A stretch of 64,000 bases of DNA from NCBI GenBank assembly GCA_011503125.2, contig WWBZ02000022.1, positions 2,046,001 to 2,110,000 on the forward strand, given 5' to 3'. Shown here piece after piece: positions 34,408 to 45,069 of this stretch. The DNA is from Botryosphaeria dothidea (Eukaryota; Ascomycota; Dothideomycetes; Botryosphaeriales; Botryosphaeriaceae). The first letter of the stretch is position 1. Every line of letters begins with the position of its first letter. The position numbers were made by a program, and so were the translations under genes. Under the pieces are notes generated by a model. The model did not search any database and was not told where the DNA came from. It worked only from the letters and a program-made list of their open reading frames with translations.

Positions 34408-34433
34408 CCGAGATGACGTTAACGTCATCTCGG
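34408..34433. repeat. perfect 26-nt palindrome
   Basis: CCGAGATGACGTT is followed directly by its exact reverse complement with no spacer. The centre holds two TGACGT half-sites around GTTAAC. Confidence 0.9.
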
Positions 34434-34659
34434 TATGCTGGCAGTCGTGCAACTCTCCTCACCTCTTCAACCTGATCGCACACAATAGATCAGAGACGTT
34501 CGGCAGGCAAAATGCCTGTTCCAATCCTGACACAAGAGCCTGAAGAGATGATAGAGACCTCACCTTCTTCAGACCACGCCGTTAGAGACACTGGAAACCA
34601 GCGTGACGGTCAGGCGCCGCGCTCTCCGATTCAGCCGACGCAATCTCGGCATCTGCAAC

Positions 34660-35280
34660 GATGCACATACTATGGACATTGTGTTCAAACTTGCCAAGAA
34701 GTGTAAATTTTTGGTGGTTCTAGAGGATGCTGACCTTCTGTTTGCAACACGTAGCTGAGGATCAGAGTTTGAGTGAAATATAGTGCTCACGACCACACTT
34801 TAGCACCTTGAGAATTTTGCAGGCTATGCTCTGTCAACGACCATCAAGGTTGGCGCTCTTGATGGGGTGACGAGAAGTATGATTCATATGAAAAGATATG
34901 TTGGGAATTTTTCTAGCAGCGACCAGGACTGGATCGTCCAAAAGCATCTCGAGGACCTAAAGATTGGGAAAGCTTCGCCCGGAAAAAGTTTCGATGAAGA
35001 TGAAGATGTCCTTCCGGACCTCACTTTATTCGGCAGCATGGACATAACGGGGAGGGTGATTAGGAATATAATTCATGCATCGGCCATTATAGCGGTGGAA
35101 GATGTTTGGAACCAGGGAAAGGTGTGAACTGAGATGAGATTAAACCATTTGGAACAGGCTCTGGAAGTAGAAAGAGAGTACGAAGATTACTTGAGAAGGT
35201 TATATAGTGGCAAGACGACTGGAAACACGGCGTTCAGGAGTCAGCTCTGCGACGATGATTACATCAACTTGGGCGGATGA
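34660..35280 (+). pseudogene. AAA-ATPase C-terminal remnant with in-frame stops
   Basis: One reading frame (codons from 34660) shows the fungal BCS1/26S-like AAA-ATPase family: FKLAKKCKFLVVLEDADLLF (Walker B region), HLENFAGYALSTTI (sensor 1 region), SMIHMKRYVGNFSSSDQDW, IVQKHLEDLK, LTLFGSMDITGRVIRNIIHA (sensor 2/C-domain 'NGRxIRNxIxxA') and HLEQALEVEREYEDYLRR. It is interrupted by stops after TRS, after GSEFE, before HLENF and after NQGKV; at least the second and third sit where the family has R or Q, which C-to-T change would turn into TGA or TAG. The Walker A part is not recognisable. It is flanked by copies A and B of the palindromic repeat. Confidence 0.7.
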
Positions 35281-35339
35281 GGGTACTGGGATAGACATCT
35301 CAGGAAGCCACAGCGGCCGGCGATCAGCGTTGATGATGA

Positions 35340-35512
35340 CATTCCCACATACAAGCCAGAAAAAATACTTCTATAAGAATTCGGAGCATTCGTCCGCATA
35401 GCTTTATCACCAGGTATGCGATGCACTCACGTCGGGATGAATGCTTCGACTCCCCACGGAGTTATGTTTGTTGAGGGCCACCGCCACCACCATCGGCTGC
35501 AGCTCACCTCTA
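35340..35512 (+). repeat. dispersed palindromic repeat, copy B
   Basis: Has ACAAGCCAGAAAA at 35351, GCATTCGTCCGC at 35386, CGGGATGAATGC about 45 nt later, then TTCGACTCCCCACGG and a GGCTGCAGC end. Same order and spacing as copy A. It overlaps the likely end of the AAA remnant. Confidence 0.65.
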
Positions 35513-36016
35513 CGCAGCTTGATCTATGATTGACCTATCTTGAGGTCGGAGTTTTTATGACTTGAAAAAGGTGTTATAATTTTTGGAAAGTAAAGGAATG
35601 ATATTTTCTTCGAGCGATGCTGCTGATACTGTTACTTATTTGGAGATCATTTCCGAGTATTTTCCATGTGCTGATTCCCGAGCGGAACACAGACACAGTG
35701 GTGTGCTGAACGAACCCCGCTTCCCATATACTCAATTGGCCACTTCGAGGTATCATTCGATCACATCTGTTGGCAAACTATGAAAGACCCAAGCTTCTAT
35801 ATCGCTACTTTCCAAAAGTTCGGAGGACACAGAGACCACCTGGAAAGGGACAATCGTCATGAATGACGAATTACCTGATCCGCAGACCTGGAACAGTGAA
35901 GCTGTATTTTATTTATAGTATTCATTTTACTTCTTACCCACTACAAACGGCGCTACGGAAGACAAACCACTTGAAGACCAGGTGGCGCGCATATCCATAC
36001 CCAAGCTCTCTCAAAA
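35513..36016. other. intergenic, AT-rich
   Basis: 3' flank of the Ski3 gene on the other strand. No gene was seen. Confidence 0.5.
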
Positions 36017-39000
36017 CTATCCCACACACTCTCCCAACGCTCCCCAAGCCCTCACACTCCACGGGGCACAAACCACCGCCCTTTGCGCATCTGCCACAGT
36101 TCCGGCCCCTGCAAAAGCCTGCGCCAACTCCTCCGCTCCGAGCGGACCAAGTGGCGGAACGGCCCTCTTCGCCGTGACGAGCGCCATCTCGGCCGGAAAG
36201 ACCTGTTCACCCTCACCAATGCCCTCGGGCAACCTATCATCATCACTAGCAACGAGCCCCGCAAGCTGCGACCATCCGTGCGGCTGGTGCGGGGCGAGCA
36301 GAATGCTCGTCTGAATCTCCGTCTTGACGGCGTCTGCTTCCGCCGAGGCAGAAGACGATGACAGCTCCGCGATGGCGTCTAGAACCTTCTCGATGCGGCG
36401 CAGCTGCTGAGTATCCAAATCGGGCCTTATGCGGAGCGCCTGCAGGTCGTCCTTGACGGCATCCATGGTATCTCCATCCTCGTCCAAGCTCGCCATGGCG
36501 CCCAGCAGCACGACGGCGCCCACGTGCTCCGGATGTTCCCCGACGCACTCGAACAACTGGTCGCGCGCGACGTTTTTCTCCTCAGCACCGCCTTTGGCCC
36601 ACAACACCTCGGCCAGCGAGCATACAACGTCCGGCGCAGCATTGCTCTCTTGGAGTGCGGTGCGGAAGTGGTCGATGGCGGCGTCCATCGAGTTGAGGTA
36701 GTACTGTGCCAGCCCTGCCGTGAGCCTCGCTCCGAGACGGACCTTCCGGCGCGTTTCTGCCGGCATGCCACCGTCTTCTTCCTCGGTGAGGTCAAGGGCC
36801 GTCTCTGCATCTTCAGCTGCGGTGGTAAATTGGGATGCGGCGAGGCGGTTTCTGGCGAGGTCAGTCTTGGCCTGGGCGAAGCGAGAGAGCGCCTGTGGCG
36901 ATTCGGAAACCTCGAAATCGGCTTCTGCGGTCTTGCAAATCTCCTCCAGGGCTTCGATTGCTGTATCAAAGTTTCCAACACGTTCAAGGTAGAGGGCTGC
37001 GAGGTGACGGTGGGGGATATCGGTCGACTTCTGGGAGTACAGCTGCTGGAGAGCGAAAAGGGGTTGGATGAGGTTTGTGATGTCGTTCGATGCGGATGGA
37101 GACGATATGAGATGGTCGAAGGTCAAGACAGCGTATTGCCGTTTTACAACTAGTGACGAGGCGTCGCTGATCTCAAATGCGTGAGTGAAATGTGATAGTG
37201 CCTCCTTCGCATCTCCCCAGAGAAGAGCGATGAGACCTTCACCAAGCCATGCTTGTGGGTAGTCTGGGTCTGTTGATTGAGCACGAGCAAACGCCATGTG
37301 GGCAAGCTCGTAGTCGTTTTGCAGGAGGTAGAGCGTACCAAGGTTCACCCATGCTTTGACATTGCGCTCGTTCAGATGCAAGCTTCTGACCAATGAATGC
37401 TGAGCGACCTTCGGATTGAGTTGTGTTGTGACAATTCCAAGAGCATTCCAAAACTCAGGGTTTCCGGCTTCGAGCTCGATAGCCCGCTTGAAGCACCTCA
37501 TTGCAGCCTTCAGCATTTTCAAACTCTGCTTGCCTTGCGAAGCAAGATCTACATCCTGCTCGCAGCACACATAGGCTCTGTACTCTGTCCAGCCAAGGTT
37601 GTACCATGCAACCGCTTGGGCATGGATATCATTTGAGCATGCGTAGATCGCTCGTTTTTGTGCCAGCACGGCGGCATCGAGGCACTTCCTGACAGGCGAT
37701 GTTCCCTCATCTGACTGGTCCGATAGTGCTGACAGCCGCGCCTGTCCTACTGCATCGTTGTCCGAGAACAGGTCGAACTCTTTGACTTGAATGCCAGTCT
37801 CCAAGAGCATCTTCACCTTCTCAAAAGGCACGTCTCCTATTCGACTTTGGACCCAGGTGAACAAGGAACAAGCATCACCAACCGCCTTCCAGAGATTGAA
37901 AGCCTCAGGCTTCTGCTCTGCCACAGTCTTGGCCACTTCGATAGCTGCCAGCGCGCTATCCACCGCTTTCCCGAAGAAGCTGGTTTCAACCAGCCGCCAG
38001 CCCCGCTCAACCAGCGTTTGTAGCAGCGCGATCTGAACGCCGAATTCGTTCGGTCGAGTCGCCAGCACTTCCTTATATCCGTCTATTGCTTCTTCATAAG
38101 AGCCTAGCTCTCGGTTAACATTGGCCAGCATGTACTTCGTGAACCAGTTCTCCGCGGGCTTCTTCATCTGCACTCCATTCGTGGGCTCTTCGGCGTAGCG
38201 GAAAGTTCTTAAGGCGGAGTTGTATCTGCCGGAGTTGTGGTAACTCTCACCAAGACCGACGTACGAGTGGTAGTCGTCCGGGCTTATGCGGAGTGCCGAA
38301 AGGTAAGAGTATACGCTCTTGCTGTACTCCTGCCTGTTCATTTGTACAATCCCCATTGCTGAGAACGGCCAGCTCACACCCTTCTTCTTTGAGCCGGGTG
38401 CAGGACGGCATTTACCAGAGTCAATGGCACGTTCAGCAATGACATCAACAATGTCCCATTCTCCTTGGTCAGCAAAGGAGCGTGCCAGACGTTCAGCAGC
38501 CTCCAGCTCGGATGATGACAATTCGAAGGCTTTCTGGAAGCATTGCCGCGCGCGCTTTCTGTCGCGGGCGTAGTCTTGATAAAAGATACCCAGACTAGTA
38601 TAAGCCGGCGCGAGGTTGGGGTCTGTTTTTATGGCATGAAGGAAGCTGGCGTAAGCCCCCGTTCTGTCTTTCCTGGCCTGTCGCGTAGGGTCAATCTCCC
38701 ACGTGCATATACCGATGCGGTACAATGTCTGTGCTCTCAACTGCCGAGACCTGGGATCGGTGGTCTTCATCTTGTCGACGTAAGTCTCCAACTCTCCTAG
38801 CGCTGAGTTATGATCACCGTTTAGTGCCTTGCACCAGGCAGTCTCGGCCCCGATTCGTGCGTTTTCAGGGTCTTTAGCAAGAGCCCTGCTCAGGAAGTCA
38901 ATGGCCTCAGAATACTCCTCCTCTTCCTCAAGTATGAGCCCAGCACCGATGAGTGCGGGAGTGAATGTGGTTTTGCGCTGAAGGATATCGTGGAAAATGG

Positions 39001-40380
39001 ACTTGGCCTCGGGATGGTTCTTAGGAGACTGGTATTGAATAAGTGATGTAGCGAGAATGCTGTTGATAGCATCTTTGATACTTTGGAGGCTCAGCCCCGA
39101 CTTCTGTGCCTCAGAAGCCACAAGCTTCAACCCCTTTCGCGTCACCTCGACCGAGCTCTCGAACTCCTCCAAGTGGAGGTAGTACTCGCCCATGAGGCGA
39201 TGAGCCAAAGGCGACTGCTTCGCATCATCGAGTCCCTCTGTCATAAGCAGTAGTCTATCCTCCAAGTTCAAGGGTGCTTCCTCCTCTTCCTTCTTCTCTT
39301 CTTCATCTTCCTTCGGTTCCTGTGGCAGCTTTAACGGGAAGGGCGCAATCTCGCTGGTTAGATATCCCCTCAGGACCCTTGCAAGACCATGCTCCGGGAA
39401 GAAATCGACAAACTCTCGCACCACGTTGGCATCGAACTTCTGCAGGGTTTCCACATCCCTCCACTCGAGCTCAACGGTCCACGCTAACAAAAACGGGTGC
39501 TTGATAATCACCATCCCGTGCGCCAGGTCTACGACCTGCTCCCTCTTCGACTTCTTTTCCGCACTTGGAAGGACAGCCAGCGCATCATATGCCCTCTGCA
39601 GCAGCTTCTCCTCATACCCTCTTCTCACCTCGTCATCCTGAGACCAGTCCACGATGCTCTGGTAAATGCCCTCGAGCGGGCTGCCGCCGAACACCTCGCG
39701 CTTAACCTCCGTCGTGACCTGGCCAATACGTGCCCCCAGTCTTGTCCGCCTTTCTCCAATCTCCTTGTTAATCTTCTCCTTCTCCCCTTGCTCCACAATC
39801 TCCGCGATGCGTGTGTATGTATGGCCCGGGTGAGGGACACGGCCTTCGAGGAAGCTGTAGACCGGGGACGTGGGGAGGTAGACTTCCAGAGCACGCTTAT
39901 ACTGTGCTTTCGAGCCATGGGCGCGGGCGAAGTCGACAACCTTATCGACGGCTGTCTGGGCGCGGTGGGCGTCGTCCCTACAAGCACAGTCAGCACACAG
40001 CTCCCGTAGAGCAATACAGCAGAAGGAAAGCGCTCTTACATGTTCGCATAGATCTCGCCCAGCCTCAATCCGACCTTGGTGTACTCATCCACCTTCTTCC
40101 CGCCCTGCTGCCCGCCCTCGTGCCCGCCCTCGTACAAGCTCCGCAGCCCGAGCCATGCCTGGTCGTCGTCGGGCTTGATCTTCGTGGCCTCTTCGTACGC
40201 CTTGACCGCCTCGTCCGACTTGCCGCTCTTGTCCAGCGCGCGGCCTAGGAAGAGCCTGGCGAAGTAGTTCTGCGGGTCGGATTCGAGTACCGTCTGTGCC
40301 TGGGCGATGGCATCGTCCCACTTCTGGGCGTCCAATGCCGCCTTCGCAGCTTTGAGAGCTGCCTTGTTGGACGGTGCCAT
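36017..40380 (-). CDS. ski3: Superkiller protein 3 (Ski3), TPR scaffold of the Ski complex
   Basis: Two exons, 40380-40040 and 39977-36017, give 1433 aa, the usual size for Ski3/TTC37. The N-terminus MAPSNKAALKAAKAALDAQKW begins a TPR array; further repeats run through the whole protein (for example ALIGAGLILEEEEEYSEAID, AYTSLGIFYQDYARDRKRAR, SYVGLGESYHNSGRYNSALR, AWVNLGTLYLLQNDYELAHM). A charged low-complexity insert (KEDEEEKKEEEEAP) lies near residue 290. In yeast, Ski3 holds Ski2 helicase and Ski8 and couples the complex to the cytoplasmic exosome for 3'-5' mRNA decay. The intron rejoins YANM-DDAHRAQTA in frame. Confidence 0.94.
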
Positions 40381-40764
40381 GATGGGCGGAGGCTCTTATT
40401 GCGAACGGCGATGCGGTAGCGAGCGGGTGCGCGTGAAATCCATGCGGAAGAGGGTAGACGCGGGGACGCGTTTGCGGGCGCATTTCTGATCGGACGTCAT
40501 GGGCATTCAGCCCTATGGAGCACAGGCCACCTGTCTGCCCACCATGTCGCTCATTACCTGTTTGGCAGACGTCGTAATGTTCAATATCCATTCGAATTAC
40601 CATATACTTGAAGCTAGAAACTAAACTTCCGCTCAGACCAAATGTACCCTCGGCATTACCAGCCAAGCTAAAGCGAGCAAGCTATTATCATGAATAAAGC
40701 AACCCCAGTTCACCCCAGGCGCCTCCAACACCGCGCGCATGCTAGAGAGGTATAATTGCTGAAA
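40381..40764. other. intergenic, Ski3 promoter
   Basis: Between the Ski3 start and the stop of the Ldb17-like gene. No gene was seen. Confidence 0.5.
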
Positions 40765-42356
40765 CTACTCTTGCTGCTCTTCTTGCGTATCCCTCCCCTT
40801 ACTCGGGGTCTGCACACCTGGCTTCTCCTGGTGCGCTGCTACTTCCATCACGCTGAGCGCACTCTCGCCCGCCGCAGGTACGCTCATACCCAGCATCCTT
40901 TGGGCCACCGTTTTGTGGCCTTCTTGGTTAGGACTGTCCCGACCAGCCATTCCATCGACGGAGAAACTGGCGCGCCGTTTGAGCCATACAACCTCGGAAC
41001 AGCGCTTGGCGAGGCGAATCGTGGTCTCATCGTTGGCCTCGAAGTGTCGCCACGGGTTGTCGTTGGTTTGGCTGAGATAGTCCAGCATCTTGAGGAGCTC
41101 GTCCGGCTTGTAGTGCGGGGGACGGTTGACTTGGCTGTTTGCGAGCAGCGGGTGCAGCACGCGGAGATAGGTATGCCGGATGGCTGCAGATGTAGTGTCG
41201 TCTGACGGTAGATCCAAGAGATTCCGAATAATGATATCGATAAGTACGTGCAGGTCGTTGGTGTAGAAATAATCGCACGTCTTCTCATTGAGAAAAAGAA
41301 GGTAAAGCAATTTCAGGATGAGTAGTGTGAGCGATGCCTCGGTTTCGCGGTTCAGCAGAAGAATCACATTTTCTCCGAAAGTCTTGTAGATGTGGCCGTG
41401 CGTCGAGAGAGCTTTGATAACGCGGTTTGTGAGCGGCGCGGGTGGGGTCGGGATATTAGCGACGAAGTATTGCTCGTTCAAGACCAACTGCACGTCCAAT
41501 GTCAGTATCCCCTGCCAGATTAGGGTAAACTTGAGGGAACACACCAAAACACGAATAACGTGGTAGCAGAAAGGATCATTGGGATCGCCGAAGAGCTCCT
41601 CGACCGCTTGGAAAAGACAGAGCACGAATGCATCGTCAACCACGGCTGTAATTCCAGTCAGTATACTCTCTGCAGGCCTACCGCAAGAGATCCTACCTAG
41701 CTCTCCAGGCGAAAGGCGCTGTATCCTTGACATCTCATACATAAGCTGCATGAGCAGACGATGCAGTTCCTTGTGCTCGTCCACGCTGGTCGTTCTGATA
41801 AGCTCAACAAGGCGCGGAAAAGCTCCCTCCTTCTTCATCATGTGGAAAACCGGCTGATCGTCGACATCGGCGAGGCCATCGAGCAGCAGCACGGCTGCGA
41901 CGACTTCAAGCGTGGGCGGTTCATCCTCCTAGCGACTCGTCAGCCACAATCCTGACCGCAGCTTAGGCTGACCCTCGGCCTACCTGAAGCAGGCAGTATA
42001 CGAACTGCCTCCGCACATAATCTTTGTTTTTGTAGAAGACGGGGCACCCGAGCAGCTTGTAGGCGCACTGCTTTATGTCATCCTCGGATTGGAGGTATTC
42101 CTCTGCAAGTGTCAACACGCGAGGCCGAGAAATGGCAGTGAGTACGGGGGCGCACCGTGAAAGTTGGCGGCGAAGCTCAAGTAGCGGCGGAGGGTGTTGT
42201 CTATGGCCTCGTGCGAATCGCAGCGTGCGGAGAGGATGTCGTCCAGCTCTGCGGCGGATCAGTTAGTCTTGGAGGTCGCAACGAAAGGCTGGAGGCTCGC
42301 ATACCCTCCCAGAACTGGTCGGCATTATCGAGGCTATAAGACACCTCGAATTCCAT
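40765..42356 (-). CDS. SPIN90/Ldb17/Dip1-like leucine-rich protein
   Basis: Six exons, 42356-42305, 42248-42156, 42102-41984, 41928-41697, 41645-41545 and 41487-40765, give 439 aa with consistent phases. It is helical and leucine-rich throughout: YKLLGCPVFYKNKDYVRRQF, AAVLLLDGLADVDDQPVFH, FPRLVELIRT, YHVIRVLLVLNEQYFVAN, KLLYLLFLNEKTCDYFYTND and LHVLIDIIIRNLLDLP. This is the SPIN90/Ldb17 leucine-rich domain; the S. pombe member Dip1 activates the Arp2/3 complex without a pre-existing filament at endocytic sites. The 57-nt intron 41544-41488 keeps the frame open, so it could be missed, but removing it restores the conserved VLLVLNEQ. The last 70 residues are disordered. Confidence 0.86.
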
Positions 42357-42848
42357 GCTGGCGCCGGCGCGCAAGATGCATCGTCCCTGGTGCTGCTTGC
42401 GTGGGGCGGGCGGAGGGGCTGCGAGCCAGTGCAGTGGCCTTTTGTAACTTGCCAGGCCCGGGATCTCCCCATGCGCCCTCGCCAGGTGACTTAATTGTCG
42501 GCAATCACATCCGCCGCATGCTCCACAAGCAACGCCTTCCCAGTTCATGCGCGATAGAGCTCCAGTGCCACCCGCACAGGACCCTGTTTCACTTGCTTCA
42601 AAACAACGCCGTCATTGGACATCACATAAGAATAGGGCTGCTCAGCCGCACAGTTTGGTCTTTGACTATCAAGCATGATCCAAGTACTCCTGCCCCTAAA
42701 CATCCTAACCAGCACCCTGCTTGGCTGGGCCATTGCGCAACTCCACGCTTCTTCTGCTGCTGCTTCTTCAACCCGATTTTTCCCTTACGCCAAAAAAAAC
42801 TCCGCTGTCCAAACAAAACGACTCCACCCTATGACCCTTAGAATGTTC
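42357..42848. other. intergenic, same-strand spacer
   Basis: Between the Ldb17-like start and the stop of the J-domain gene. No gene was seen. Confidence 0.5.
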
Positions 42849-44507
42849 TTAAAACTGAAACCCTCCTGGGAACTGGAAGCCGCCCCCTCCGCCGAATCCG
42901 CCTCCACCAGCTTGGAACTTGAAGGAACCACCAGGTCCACCCTGCCGCATGAAGAATTGTTGCCCTCCAGGACCACCGAAAGGTGACCCCTGGAACGGGT
43001 TTGACTGCGATTCGTGGTCGTTCGGGTCGTCGCCATTGTCGAAACGAGCCTTGAGTTCGGGATCGCTGAGCACCTCGTACGCTTCGTTGATAGCGGCCAT
43101 CTTCTTCTGCGCCTCCTCTGGCGTAATGCCCTTTTGCGATGCCTTGTCGGGGTGATGCTCCTTTGTGAGTTTCCGATAGGCCCGCTTGATTTCTCTTTCA
43201 TCCGCGTCCCTTGAGATTCCCAAAACCTTGTAGTAGTCCTTCTGCTTCGAGCGCTTCAGGAGATTGTGCGCCTTTTGTTGCAATTCTTGAATCTTTCGTT
43301 GCACCTGCTGGTTACCTTGCTCCTTTGCCCTCTCCTTAGCGTCGTTGAGAACGTGAATGGCCGGCTCGAACTCATCGGCATCAATCTTGCGTTCTGCATC
43401 AAGAATGAGACCGTGGAGATTGTTCGGATTGAGCTGAAGGGCTTCCGCGCAGTACGGCTCTGCTCGCTTTTTGTTGTTCATCTAGAGCTGTGAGCACATG
43501 ATATTCTCCTTAGATTATTTGCAGGCACTTACTTCGACATAAGACTCGCAAACCATCTCTACCAGTTCGGTGTAAAGTCCTTCGGGAGCCTTGACGTGGA
43601 TGTAACCCTCCTCCTTGTACTTTTTCACATCTTCCTTCACCTCCTCGAGGAGACCAATGTTGTCGCCGGACTTAGTGAAAAGCTTCACGGCGCTGGCATA
43701 TTGCCTCTTCTCCATCAATCCTTTTGCTTTCTTGAGTTGCTTCTCCAGAGCCTTTTCGCGCTTCATAAGCTTCATGCAAGCCTTCGAATCAGGATCTGAC
43801 TGCAAACATCTGCGGATCTGGGTGAGGCCCTTATCGGTTTCGCCCAGGGAGTAGAACGTCATGGCGGAGCTCTGAAGGTGAGGCTCGATGGACCCCGAAT
43901 TAATCTGCAAAACATGTTGCAGGTCGTTGACACCCTCAGCAACCTCGCCCTTCTCAAACCGACACCTAGCCCTCAGCTTGCGCAGTTCCAGATTTCCACC
44001 GGCGACCATAACTGCTACGCCGGAATTTTGTACGCAGGCCTCCCAATCGCCCTGTTTCTCAGCCTCAACTGCCAGACTGGCGGCGCCCTGAGCCTCCTCC
44101 AACTCTGTAATTTCCGGGCCTCCCTTCTTGCCCGCCTTCTCATAATCTTGTCGAGCGGCCGCCCAATCGCCGTGGCGACTCCGGAGTTTTGCGCGCTGGA
44201 CCAGGGCGCCTTCGAAATCCGGCTTTATGGCGAGGACCTTGTCGAAGTCCTGTTGCGCCTGGTTGTTCCTGCCTAAGGAGAGGTAGGTGGCGCCACGTTT
44301 GAAGAGAGTCAAATAATTCTGAGGATCCTTCGATATAGCGGCATCAAAGTAGGTGAGCGCCTCTTGGGCATTCCCAGCAGCGAGTTGTTGGTTTGCGGAG
44401 GTGATCAGCTCCGAGACGGGGGTGTCGGCGGGAATGCTGGATGGCGAAAGGGCAAGGACGAGCGGCAGAGCGGCGCCCACCGCCAAAAAGCGCAATGGGA
44501 GCAGCAT
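42849..44507 (-). CDS. ER TPR/J-domain cochaperone (DNAJC3/p58IPK-like)
   Basis: Two exons, 44507-43533 and 43481-42849, give 535 aa. A signal peptide is plain: MLLPLRFLAVGAALPLVLAL. TPR repeats follow (SELITSANQQLAAGNAQEAL, LTLFKRGATYLSLGRNNQAQ, and on to EGYIHVKAPEGLYTELVEM). The J domain begins at DYYKVLGISRDADEREIKRA and carries the HPD motif in TKEHHPDKASQ. The C-terminus is glycine/phenylalanine-rich and ends GGFQFPGGFQF, with no HDEL. By family it binds misfolded proteins in the ER lumen and stimulates the Hsp70 BiP/Kar2. The ATG at 44507 is the first in frame; upstream open sequence has only GTG. It is divergent from the GH5 gene. Confidence 0.93.
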
Positions 44508-45069
44508 GGCGGAGCGTGGTTGCGAGAAGACAGCGAGCGTGGGCGAGTGCTGGGGACTCGAGGGAAGAAGATCAAAGAAAGCAACAGGCGCGGAAGGAAT
44601 GAGGAAAGCTGGCCATTTGGGCGCATAGCACGCAGGGGCACAGGCCACATGTCTTATCAGGAAACCCTATCTCCGGCCGAAGTTCAGCCGTCAATGCAGA
44701 TCGGGGCAGCTAGTCATGATTAGCAGATGTCGCTCGTGACAGTCCTGCGACTGAATGTATAGTAGTCTGCGCGCCAAACTCATGTCGCAAACTGGCATGC
44801 TGTGACGGCGAGTACAGTTCGGAGGCCGTGTGGGGCGCATGCATTCCGTGTCCGTGGTACAACTGCTGTCGTGATGCAGGGCACGTCCCTAGATCAATGA
44901 CGCACGCCTGAACTCCCGTTGTCTTCTCCGCCTCCGCTGCGGGCCTACCTACACTAGCTTGCGTATCCCGCAGCCGCCACGCCTCGTACTCGTACTCACT
45001 TCCTATTTCTTACCTGTCTCCCGCCCATCTCCGTTCTCTGCCCCTGTTTCCTATCTGCATTCGCCCATC
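44508..45069. other. divergent promoter, J-domain protein/GH5
   Basis: 562 bp shared upstream region. A pyrimidine-rich stretch lies just before the GH5 ATG. No gene was seen. Confidence 0.5.

Noticed and set aside
41488..41544. Reading through 57 nt in the Ldb17-like gene as coding
   Set aside because: It has GT and AG ends, and removal restores the conserved VLLVLNEQ; the open frame is by chance because 57 is a multiple of three.
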